From assembly GCA_050744525.1 (NCBI GenBank), contig JBOGHG010000120.1, positions 1 through 11,727 of the forward strand: a DNA stretch of 11,727 bases. The letters run 5' to 3'. The notes under the pieces were generated by a model. It saw nothing but the letters and a program-made list of their open reading frames with translations, had not been told where the DNA came from and did not search any database. The stretch is from DASQUK01 sp050744525. Its GTDB lineage: Bacteria; Actinomycetota; Acidimicrobiia; Acidimicrobiales; VFJN01. Numbering within the stretch: the first letter of the stretch is position 1; every line of letters starts with the position of its first letter. The position numbers and the translations under genes are program-made. Of this stretch, positions 6,356 to 11,727 are shown piece after piece.

Positions 6356-6475
6356 GACGTCGGGGGCGGTTACACACCCGAATCGGCCAGGCGGGCCGCA
6401 GCGTTTTCCGCCTCGGACGATCGGCACCGCGGCCGATACCCTCCGGCCCGACCCCCACCCGCCGCCCCTGATGGC

Positions 6476-6492
6476 GTCGGTCTGCGACCGAC
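6476..6492. promoter_or_regulatory. operator-like perfect inverted repeat upstream of leuS
   Basis: GTCGGTC-TGC-GACCGAC, a perfect 7-3-7 inverted repeat, ends 2 bp before the leuS -10 box and covers the -10/-35 spacer. A protein bound here would block the promoter. The regulator is unknown. Confidence 0.35.
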
Positions 6493-6494
6493 CG

Positions 6495-6500
6495 TAACGT
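6495..6500 (+). promoter_or_regulatory. -10 box, leaderless promoter of leuS
   Basis: TAACGT then 8 nt (TTCTCTTC) then ATG 6509, with no Shine-Dalgarno. The pyrimidine-rich 8 nt cannot pair with anti-SD, so the leaderless reading is strong here. It also argues against a T-box or other leader-based control of leuS. Confidence 0.6.
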
Positions 6501-6508
6501 TTCTCTTC

Positions 6509-9388
6509 ATGGCCGAGCCGTCGCCGTCGTCCGACCAGCCTCCGCACCGGTACACGGCCGCGCTCGCGGGACGCATCGAGACCAGCTGGCAGGACCGCTG
6601 GGAGCGCGAGGGGACGTTCTACGCGCCCAACCCCGTCGGTGACCTGAGCGAGGGCTTCGACAAGGTGACCGACCTGCCCAAGCGGTACGTGCTGGACATG
6701 TTCCCCTACCCCAGCGGTGCGGGCCTGCACGTCGGCCACCCCCTGGGTTACATCGGGACCGACGTCTACGCCCGGTACCTGCGGATGACGGGGCACAACG
6801 TCGTCCACACCATGGGTTACGACGCCTTCGGCCTGCCCGCCGAGCAGTACGCCGTCCAGACGGGCCGGCACCCGCGCACGACGACCGAGGCCAACATCGT
6901 CACCATGCGTCGCCAGCTGCGGCGCCTCGGGCTGGCCCACGACTCCCGGCGGTCGATCGCGACCATGGACGAGGGCTACTACCGGTGGACGCAGTGGATC
7001 TTCCTGCAGATCTTCAACTCCTGGTACGACACCGACAGCGACCGGGCGCGGCCGATCGACGACCTGATAGCCGAGCTGGACGCCGGCAACCGCCAGCCCG
7101 GTGACGGCACCAACCCGGCCGGTCGACCGTGGGCCGAGCTGACCGCCACCGAGCGCCGCGCGGTGGTCGACAACCACCGCTTGGCGTACGTGAACGAGGC
7201 GCCGGTGAACTGGTGCCCCGCCCTGGGGACCGTGCTTTCCAACGAGGAGGTCACCTCCGAGGGCCGCAGCGAGCGCGGCAACTTCCCCGTCTTCCGCCGC
7301 CCGCTGCGCCAGTGGATGCTGCGCATCACCTCCTACGCGGGGCGGCTGCTGCGCGACCTGGACACGCTGGACTGGCCCGAGCCCATCAAGCTGATGCAGC
7401 GCAACTGGATCGGGCGGTCGGAGGGGGCGAGCATCACCTTTCCCACCGCTGCCGGTCCCGGCATCGAGGTGTTCACCACTCGGCACGACACCTTGTTCGG
7501 GGCCACGTACATCGTGCTGGCCCCCGAGCACCCACTGGTCGACGCGTTGACCGTGGCCGCATGGCCCGAGGGCACCCCCGCGCCGTGGACCGGCGGGCAC
7601 GCCACCCCGTCCGATGCGGTCGCCGCCTACCGCCGGCAGGCGGCAAGGCGGTCGGACGTCGAGCGGCAGATCGAGTCGCGGGACAAGACCGGCGTGTTCC
7701 TCGGCAGCTACGCAGTCAACCCGGCGATGGGGGCCGAGATCCCGGTGTTCATCGCCGACTACGTGCTCATGGGCTACGGCACCGGGGCGATCATGGCGGT
7801 GCCCGGGCAGGACGACCGCGACTGGGCCTTCGCCGAGGCCTTCCACCTGCCGATCGTGCGCACGGTCCAACCCCCTCGGGGTTGGCCGGCCGACAAGCCC
7901 TACCTGGGCGAGGGCCCGGCCATCAACAGCGCCAACGAGTCCGTGGACCTGAACGGCCTGGGGATCGCCGAGGCCAAGCACCGCATCGTCGAGTGGCTGG
8001 AGCGCACGGGCACCGGCAGCGGCACCGTCACCTACAAGCTGCGGGACTGGCTGTTCAGCCGGCAGCGGTTCTGGGGCGAGCCGTTCCCCATCGTCTACGA
8101 CCCCGACGACGGGATGCCCCGCGCCCTACCCGAGTCGATGCTGCCGGTCGTGCTACCGGACGTCGACGACTATTCGCCCAAGACGTTCGCCGAGGACGAC
8201 GAGACGTCCGAGCCCGAAGCGCCGCTGTCACGCGCGACCGAGTGGGTCAACGTCACGCTCGACCTGGGAGAGGGCGTCAAGACCTATCGCCGCGACACCA
8301 ACACGATGCCCAACTGGGCCGGGTCGTGCTGGTACGAGCTGCGCTACCTCGACCCCCACAACGACAAGGCGCCGGTCGACCCCGAGATCGAGCGCTACTG
8401 GATGGGCCCGCAGTGGGAGGGCGACTGCGGCGGCGTCGACCTCTACGTCGGCGGCGCCGAGCACGCCGTCCTGCACCTGCTCTACTCCCGGTTCTGGCAC
8501 AAGGTGCTCCACGACCTGGGGCACGTGTCGTCGCTGGAGCCGTACCGGCGCCTGTACAACCAGGGGCTGATCCAGGCCTACGAGTACACCGACCGGCGCG
8601 GCTTCTACGTCGACGCCCACGAGGTCACCGAGCGTGACGGCGCCTACTGGTACGGGGACGAACAGGTCAACCGCCAACTGGGCCGCATGGGCAAGAGCCG
8701 CAAGAACGCGGTGGCGCCCGACGAGATGTACCGGGACTACGGCGCGGACACGATGCGGCTGTACGAGATGTTCTCGGGGCCGCTCGACCAGAGCCGGCCC
8801 TGGGAGACCAAGGCCGTGGTCGGCGTCTACCGGCTGCTGCAGCGCATCTGGCGGAACGTCGTCGACGAGGAGTCCGGCGAGACCACGGTCGTCGAAGCCG
8901 AGCTCGACGACGCCACGATGCGCGTCCTGCACCGGACGATCGCGGCGGTGCGCGACGGCATGGAGCGGCTGCGCTTCAACGTGTCGGTCGCCAAGATCAC
9001 CGAGCTCAACAACCACCTGACGACGCGGTATGCCGGGGAGCGGGGCGTGCCCCGGGCCGTGGCGGAGCCTCTGGTGCTGCTGCTGGCGCCGCTGGCGCCC
9101 CACATCGCCGAGGAGCTGTGGTCACGGCTCGGTCACCCCGACTCGCTGGCCACCGAGCCCTTCCCCGAGGCCGACGCTGCGTGGCTCGTCGACGAGACGG
9201 TGGAGATCCCGGTGCAGGTCAACGGCAAGGTGCGGGCGCGGGTACGGGTTCCGGCCGGCGCCGACGAGGAGGCGATGGAGGCCGTGGCCCGCGCCGACGC
9301 CCAGGTCGCGGCGCTGCTGGCCGCCAACGGCACGGTCCGCAAGGTCATCGTGGTCCCCGGACGCCTGATCAACTTCGTGGTGGATTGA
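6509..9388 (+). CDS. leuS: leucyl-tRNA synthetase
   Basis: A 959-residue class I synthetase that charges tRNA-Leu. The HIGH signature is HVGH at 74-77, in the context FPYPSGAGLHVGHPLGYIGTD. The inserted CP1 editing domain shows TTRHDTLFGATY (about 322-333) and GTGAIMAVPGQDDRDW, in which the two aspartates needed for editing of mischarged tRNA are kept (Asp435 and Asp438). The KMSKS loop reads RMGKS (726-730), a variant of the actinobacterial KMGKS form with Arg in place of the first Lys. The C-terminal tRNA-binding part ends VRKVIVVPGRLINFVVD. The length is usual for actinobacterial enzymes. The frame is open back to 6302, but that stretch has no homology, and ATG 6509 has a -10 box 8 nt before it. 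Convergent with the nuclease-like gene at 9407. Confidence 0.98.
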   Translation: MAEPSPSSDQPPHRYTAALAGRIETSWQDRWEREGTFYAPNPVGDLSEGFDKVTDLPKRYVLDMFPYPSGAGLHVGHPLGYIGTDVYARYLRMTGHNVVHTMGYDAFGLPAEQYAVQTGRHPRTTTEANIVTMRRQLRRLGLAHDSRRSIATMDEGYYRWTQWIFLQIFNSWYDTDSDRARPIDDLIAELDAGNRQPGDGTNPAGRPWAELTATERRAVVDNHRLAYVNEAPVNWCPALGTVLSNEEVTSEGRSERGNFPVFRRPLRQWMLRITSYAGRLLRDLDTLDWPEPIKLMQRNWIGRSEGASITFPTAAGPGIEVFTTRHDTLFGATYIVLAPEHPLVDALTVAAWPEGTPAPWTGGHATPSDAVAAYRRQAARRSDVERQIESRDKTGVFLGSYAVNPAMGAEIPVFIADYVLMGYGTGAIMAVPGQDDRDWAFAEAFHLPIVRTVQPPRGWPADKPYLGEGPAINSANESVDLNGLGIAEAKHRIVEWLERTGTGSGTVTYKLRDWLFSRQRFWGEPFPIVYDPDDGMPRALPESMLPVVLPDVDDYSPKTFAEDDETSEPEAPLSRATEWVNVTLDLGEGVKTYRRDTNTMPNWAGSCWYELRYLDPHNDKAPVDPEIERYWMGPQWEGDCGGVDLYVGGAEHAVLHLLYSRFWHKVLHDLGHVSSLEPYRRLYNQGLIQAYEYTDRRGFYVDAHEVTERDGAYWYGDEQVNRQLGRMGKSRKNAVAPDEMYRDYGADTMRLYEMFSGPLDQSRPWETKAVVGVYRLLQRIWRNVVDEESGETTVVEAELDDATMRVLHRTIAAVRDGMERLRFNVSVAKITELNNHLTTRYAGERGVPRAVAEPLVLLLAPLAPHIAEELWSRLGHPDSLATEPFPEADAAWLVDETVEIPVQVNGKVRARVRVPAGADEEAMEAVARADAQVAALLAANGTVRKVIVVPGRLINFVVD

Positions 9389-9406
9389 CGCGGTGCCGTT
9401 GGGTTG

Positions 9407-9814
9407 TCACGGCGGACCGAGCAGATAGTTCTCGGCCCACCACACACCCTTGTTCTGACCATTGCGGGTGGGTGCTAGCCGCAAGGAACAGAACCTCATC
9501 GGCAAGTCTGCCGCCGGCACCAGGTACACGAGGTTTAGATCCGGTGAGTAGACGCCGAACACGTCGATCTGGCCCCCGTAGTCGCGTGGCAAGTTCCGAG
9601 TGTTGCTGCACGTCCGGAAGCCAAGAACCCCACCGATGATGCGGGATGTCTTGCACTGGACCCTGACCAGACGGCCTGCGTCGTCGTAGATCAGGTCGAT
9701 GCGGCTGTTCACACCGAACGCGGGAAGAAACACAGGTCTTCCGGCACGAACCAACGCACTCGCAATCGCCGCCTCTGCTCGTGCGCCGATCTCCGTTGGC
9801 GTAGCCGCCCCCAC
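9407..9814 (-). CDS. PD-(D/E)xK nuclease-like protein (group I intron-associated endonuclease family type)
   Basis: A 135-residue protein resembling the small PD-(D/E)xK domain found in group I intron-associated endonucleases (PDDEXK_5-type). The candidate active site is Glu14 in the first helix (GARAEAAIASALVRAG), Asp40 in NSRIDLIYD, and Gln53-x-Lys55 in VQCKT, followed by an IDVFGVYSPDLNLVYLVP strand region typical of the fold. There is no DNA-recognition domain and no intron nearby, so it is a stand-alone gene. Base composition is visibly less GC-rich, and codon use more relaxed, than in leuS or rsfS, which suggests acquisition by transfer. The start is GTG 9814 with TAGTGT 6 nt before it and no Shine-Dalgarno. 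It is convergent with leuS (18-bp gap) and separated from rsfS by tRNA-Ala and an intrinsic terminator. Its target and biological role are unknown. Confidence 0.75.
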   Translation of the reverse strand: MGAATPTEIGARAEAAIASALVRAGRPVFLPAFGVNSRIDLIYDDAGRLVRVQCKTSRIIGGVLGFRTCSNTRNLPRDYGGQIDVFGVYSPDLNLVYLVPAADLPMRFCSLRLAPTRNGQNKGVWWAENYLLGPP

Positions 9815-9820
9815 AACCCG

Positions 9821-9826
9821 ACACTA
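9821..9826 (-). promoter_or_regulatory. -10 box, probable leaderless promoter of the nuclease-like gene
   Basis: TAGTGT on the minus strand, then 6 nt (CGGGTT), then GTG 9814. No Shine-Dalgarno precedes the GTG. Confidence 0.4.
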
Positions 9827-9836
9827 CGGACCGGGT

Positions 9837-9866
9837 ATGACAAAAACGGACGCCCAACGGTAGGGT
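9837..9866 (+). promoter_or_regulatory. sigma70-like promoter of tRNA-Ala
   Basis: -35 ATGACA (9837-9842, five of six matches to TTGACA), an 18-bp spacer, and -10 TAGGGT (9861-9866), with the mature tRNA starting at 9878. This is the best two-box promoter in the window. The -10 lies in the loop and right arm of the minus-strand terminator hairpin. Confidence 0.6.
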
Positions 9867-9872
9867 GTCCGT
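9842..9872 (-). terminator. intrinsic terminator on the minus strand
   Basis: On the minus strand a 10-bp stem (ACGGACACCC with GGGCGTCCGT, one G-U pair) and a 7-nt loop lead into a run of five T. The T-run is notable in so GC-rich a sequence. It would end transcripts coming from rsfS, after they pass antisense through tRNA-Ala, and so shields the nuclease-like gene. Confidence 0.7.
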
Positions 9873-9877
9873 CCCTT

Positions 9878-9950
9878 GGGGCTGTAGCTCAGGTGGTAGA
9901 GCGCCACGATGGCATCGTGGAAGTCAGGGGTTCGAATCCCCTCAGCTCCA
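9878..9950 (+). tRNA. tRNA-Ala (anticodon GGC)
   Basis: A 73-nt cloverleaf. The acceptor GGGGCTG (9878-9884) pairs with CAGCTCC (9943-9949), discriminator A at 9950. The D arm is GCTC/GAGC (9887-9902). The anticodon stem CCACG/CGTGG encloses the loop ATGGCAT with anticodon GGC at 9911-9913. The T arm AGGGG-TTCGAAT-CCCCT spans 9926-9942. The acceptor has the G3-U70 wobble pair that is the alanine identity element, confirming the assignment. CCA is not encoded. It reads GCC and GCU codons; GCC is very common in this window. Confidence 0.97.
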
Positions 9951-9999
9951 CGCTCCGTGGCGGACAGGCGCACAGCATGGATCCTGCCTTGGGCCCGAG

Positions 10000-10368
10000 C
10001 TACGGCCGCTGCGCCGCAGCGGCGGGCGCCCACTCGACGCGAGGGACATCGCCCCAGAGCCGTTCCAGCTCGTAGTACTCGCGGGTCTCGTCGAGGAACA
10101 CGTGCACGACGACGTCCCCGTAGTCCATGAGGACCCAGTGGCGGTCGTCGAGGCCCTCCACTCGCAGTGGCTTCGAATGGCCCGCCCCGGCGACCAGGCG
10201 CTCGACCTCGTCGACGATCGCCTTGACCAGGCGGTCGTTCGGGGCCGAGGCGATCACGAACTCGTCGGCCACCACGAGCACGTCGCCGACCTCGAGGATC
10301 ACGACGTCACGCGCCCCCTTCGAGTCGGCGGCGCGGGCCGCCACGGCGGCCAGGTCCCGGGCTTGCAC
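10000..10368 (-). CDS. rsfS: ribosomal silencing factor RsfS
   Basis: A 122-residue RsfS/Iojap-family protein, which binds ribosomal protein uL14 and blocks joining of the 50S and 30S subunits when growth slows. Family hallmarks are DVVILEVGDVLVVADEFVIA (21-40), SAPNDRLVKAIVDEVE, the strand HWVLMDYGDVVVHVFLDETR (77-96) and YYELERLWGD (98-107). The only usual start codon in the open frame is GTG 10368, which has no close Shine-Dalgarno. A perfect GGAGGTGA at 10404-10397 overlaps the stop of the upstream LCP/LytR_C gene and fits better with a start at ACG 10395 or CTG 10383, so the true N-terminus may be 5-9 residues longer. The gene follows the LCP/LytR_C gene on one mRNA, probably by translational coupling. 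Confidence 0.95.
   Translation of the reverse strand: MQARDLAAVAARAADSKGARDVVILEVGDVLVVADEFVIASAPNDRLVKAIVDEVERLVAGAGHSKPLRVEGLDDRHWVLMDYGDVVVHVFLDETREYYELERLWGDVPRVEWAPAAAAQRP
10005..10023 (-). terminator. hairpin in the rsfS 3' end, possible U-less terminator
   Basis: GCCGCTGC-GCC-GCAGCGGC (plus-strand sequence) is a perfect 8-3-8 inverted repeat covering the last codons of rsfS, encoding the Ala-rich tail before the TAG at 10002-10000. No T-tract follows. It could weaken transcription before the antisense tRNA, or simply reflect Ala/Gln/Arg codon use. Confidence 0.25.
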
Positions 10369-10396
10369 ACGTTCGTTGGTCAGGTTGTTCGCCGTC

Positions 10397-10404
10397 TCAC
10401 CTCC
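10397..10404 (-). promoter_or_regulatory. perfect Shine-Dalgarno for rsfS overlapping the upstream stop codon
   Basis: GGAGGTGA, complementary to the anti-SD over 8 nt; its final TGA is the stop of the LCP/LytR_C gene. Measured from GGAGG, it lies 6 nt or less from ACG 10395, 16 nt from CTG 10383 and 31 nt from GTG 10368. Confidence 0.6.
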
Positions 10405-11727
10405 CGATCAGGTCCCGGGCGTCGGCGCCCAGGATCACGGTCACATCGATCCCGTCCTCGTCGGTCTCTCCGCCCGCGGCGGCCGGGTCCCGCTCGACCT
10501 GCGCGCCACCGAAGCCGGCCGCCAGCCACAGCGCCTTGGAGCGGTCGTCGGCCCGTCCGTAGAGCATCAGGGTCTCAGTCTCGTCGAAGGTCGGGGCATT
10601 GCCGGCGATGGTGATCTCGGCGCCGCCCCGGACCAACCGGCTGGCGGCGGCGCCCGTGAGGTCGCGGTCGGTCGTGCCGTTGAGCAGGCGGACCCGAACC
10701 CGCCGCCCCGGGCTGGGCGACACCGGATAGGGGACCGCCCGCACCATCAGTTCCGCCAGGCGTTCGCCGTGCGGAAAGAAGGCCTCGCGAGCCCCGCCGT
10801 CGCCCCCGGTCGCGTCCCCGGGGAGGGGCACGATCGACGGCGAGCCGTCGGCCAGGCCCCGGACGAACCGCCCGATGCCCACGTCGGCCTCGCCGGGCAG
10901 CGCGTCCACCCCTGCGTCTCGGACCAGCGGCAGCCACGCGGTCCAGAAGTCCACCTGGCGGTCGATGCGCCCCGCCTCCGACTCGCCCGCGGCCCGGGCG
11001 CGGAGGAACGGCCCCACGTCCTCGGCCGCCAGCGAGACCTCTCCTGCCCGCCACTCACCCACTCGCTCGGTGAGCTGGAGCTCGACGGGTGCCACCGGCG
11101 CCACCAGCGACGCCCAGCGGGCGTCGTCCACCTCGAGCTGCTCCGGGATGGCCACGGCCAACAGGTCGGCGGCCGCGGCCACCACGCCGCTGGCCCCGTC
11201 CTCGCGGTAGACGTCCGCCATCGTGGGCGGCTGGCCCGACTCGTCAGCGGCGTCGCTGTCGCCGGCGGTGGCGCCCTCGGTGGCGAGGTCCACAGGCCGG
11301 TCCGCCCTGGTCAGCGTGGAGGCCGGAACCAGGATCACGGCACCGCCGTCGTCACTCGACTCGATGGCCAGCACCGCCACGCCGACCAGCTCGCCGTCAT
11401 CGCCCCGCTGCACGACGGCCATCGTCGGGGTGGGCACGACGTAGGCCTGGTAGCCGGGGTCGTCGGGGCCGGCCAGAGGCTCCACGTAGCGCCCGGCGGT
11501 GCTGTCCCGCACGAGGTTGACGCCGACGACCGTCAGCGCCACCCCACCCCCGAAGAGCGCCGCCATCCCGGCCAGCACCAGCCGGCGGCGCCTGCGGAGC
11601 CCATCGGGGGAACGACCCCGGCTCGGCCGGGCGGGCCCGACCAACGGGGTCGCCGCCGCGCCCGGTGCCGCCGGCGCCGCCGGTACCGCCGGTGTGGCAC
11701 CCGGGGCGCCCGGTGCCGGCCGGGGGG
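10397..11727 (-). CDS. membrane protein with degenerate LCP domain and LytR_C domain (open at right edge)
   Basis: The frame has no stop up to the window edge. The first usual start inside is TTG 11644, giving 415 residues; codons beyond it encode a Pro/Ala-rich tract (PAVPAAPAAPGAAATP), so the true start probably lies further right. Numbered from the TTG: a basic RRRRR (17-21) then one transmembrane helix (22-45), an extracytoplasmic LCP-like region (about 60-245) and a LytR_C domain (about 315-413; VRVRLLNGTTDRDLTGAAA to DVTVILGADA). LCP enzymes move wall polymers from lipid carrier to peptidoglycan. The LCP region keeps GRIDRQVDF (225-233), matching the family's GRIxRQ, but the catalytic PRDT-type motif reads VPAST (106-110) and the RSR motif reads LRARA. 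The domain is probably not catalytic. rsfS follows directly; nadD would be expected upstream, outside the window. Confidence 0.8.
   Translation of the reverse strand, partial: PRPAPGAPGATPAVPAAPAAPGAAATPLVGPARPSRGRSPDGLRRRRRLVLAGMAALFGGGVALTVVGVNLVRDSTAGRYVEPLAGPDDPGYQAYVVPTPTMAVVQRGDDGELVGVAVLAIESSDDGGAVILVPASTLTRADRPVDLATEGATAGDSDAADESGQPPTMADVYREDGASGVVAAAADLLAVAIPEQLEVDDARWASLVAPVAPVELQLTERVGEWRAGEVSLAAEDVGPFLRARAAGESEAGRIDRQVDFWTAWLPLVRDAGVDALPGEADVGIGRFVRGLADGSPSIVPLPGDATGGDGGAREAFFPHGERLAELMVRAVPYPVSPSPGRRVRVRLLNGTTDRDLTGAAASRLVRGGAEITIAGNAPTFDETETLMLYGRADDRSKALWLAAGFGGAQVERDPAAAGGETDEDGIDVTVILGADARDLIGR

Noticed and set aside
4650..6497. 615-codon plus-strand open frame antisense to the acyl-AMP ligase
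   Set aside because: The minus strand carries all ANL-family motifs in order; the plus-strand translation has none.
6302..6508. 69-codon N-terminal extension of leuS
   Set aside because: Open in frame, but its Pro/Arg-rich translation does not resemble LeuRS. A TAACGT box 8 nt before ATG 6509 marks the real start.
6339..6508. T-box riboswitch controlling leuS
   Set aside because: Only 170 bp separate the divergent genes, no T-box consensus or leader terminator is seen, and the -10 position predicts no leader RNA.
5696..7981. 761-codon minus-strand open frame spanning the ligase and leuS
   Set aside because: A shadow frame produced by high GC. It overlaps two genes with clear family motifs, and its own translation is His/Gly/Val/Arg-rich without any motif.
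9407..9814. Group I intron in leuS or the tRNA
   Set aside because: leuS is intact and collinear, and the tRNA anticodon arm is uninterrupted, so the intron-associated endonuclease family name does not imply an intron here.
9389..9950. Genomic island integrated at tRNA-Ala
   Set aside because: No integrase and no repeat of the tRNA 3' end were found, and the odd gene lies on the 5' side of the tRNA, not at the usual 3' attachment site. Only the nuclease-like gene looks foreign.
9865..10614. Plus-strand open frame starting with a WGCSSGGRAPRWHRGSQGFESP-type peptide
   Set aside because: This is the familiar false translation of a tRNA-Ala gene, continuing antisense to rsfS.

Overview
The window is a very GC-rich stretch of bacterial chromosome. 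The gene content and style point to a high-GC actinobacterium, most likely of the Acidimicrobiia type: a coenzyme-F420-type luciferase-like oxidoreductase, a PAC2-family protein, a LytR_C-domain membrane protein beside rsfS, a fatty acyl-AMP ligase-like enzyme, and starts with a TANNNT box about 8 nt before ATG and no Shine-Dalgarno. The placement is an inference from these traits, not a database match.

Layout, left to right. (1) 1-230, minus strand: the first 76 codons of a membrane-anchored protein that resembles the N-terminus of the DNA-uptake protein ComEA. (2) 231-460: a nested, symmetric inverted-repeat element built on CGAGGCAAT units, which also supplies the last codons and stop of the next gene. 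(3) 421-1538, minus strand: a thioredoxin-TPR (CnoX/YbbN-like) gene followed by a small HExxH metallopeptidase-like gene. (4) 1631-4616, plus strand: a phosphotransferase-family kinase, a PAC2 protein and an F420-dependent LLM oxidoreductase, closely spaced and probably partly co-transcribed. (5) 4625-4676: a strong hairpin between convergent genes. (6) 4677-6338, minus strand: a fatty acyl-AMP ligase/acyl-CoA synthetase, divergent from (7) leuS, 6509-9388 plus strand. (8) 9407-9814, minus strand: a small PD-(D/E)xK nuclease-like gene of visibly lower GC, convergent with leuS. (9) 9878-9950: tRNA-Ala(GGC) on the plus strand, whose promoter overlaps a minus-strand intrinsic terminator. (10) 10000-11727, minus strand: a degenerate LCP/LytR_C membrane protein, open at the right edge, followed by the ribosomal silencing factor gene rsfS.

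How the parts fit. The housekeeping frame is leuS, tRNA-Ala, rsfS and the LCP/LytR_C gene, with the ComEA-like gene at the other end. The rsfS-to-comEA linkage is common in Gram-positive genomes (nadD usually lies just beyond rsfS), so the thioredoxin, kinase, PAC2, LLM and ligase genes look like lineage-specific insertions into it. The most accessory-looking parts are the nuclease-like gene next to the tRNA and the palindromic repeat element at 323-460. I see no complete defence system, CRISPR array, transposase or prophage. The points most worth following are the repeat element that has become part of a coding region, the apparently inactive LCP domain, the orphan PD-(D/E)xK protein, and the consistent leaderless promoter layout.
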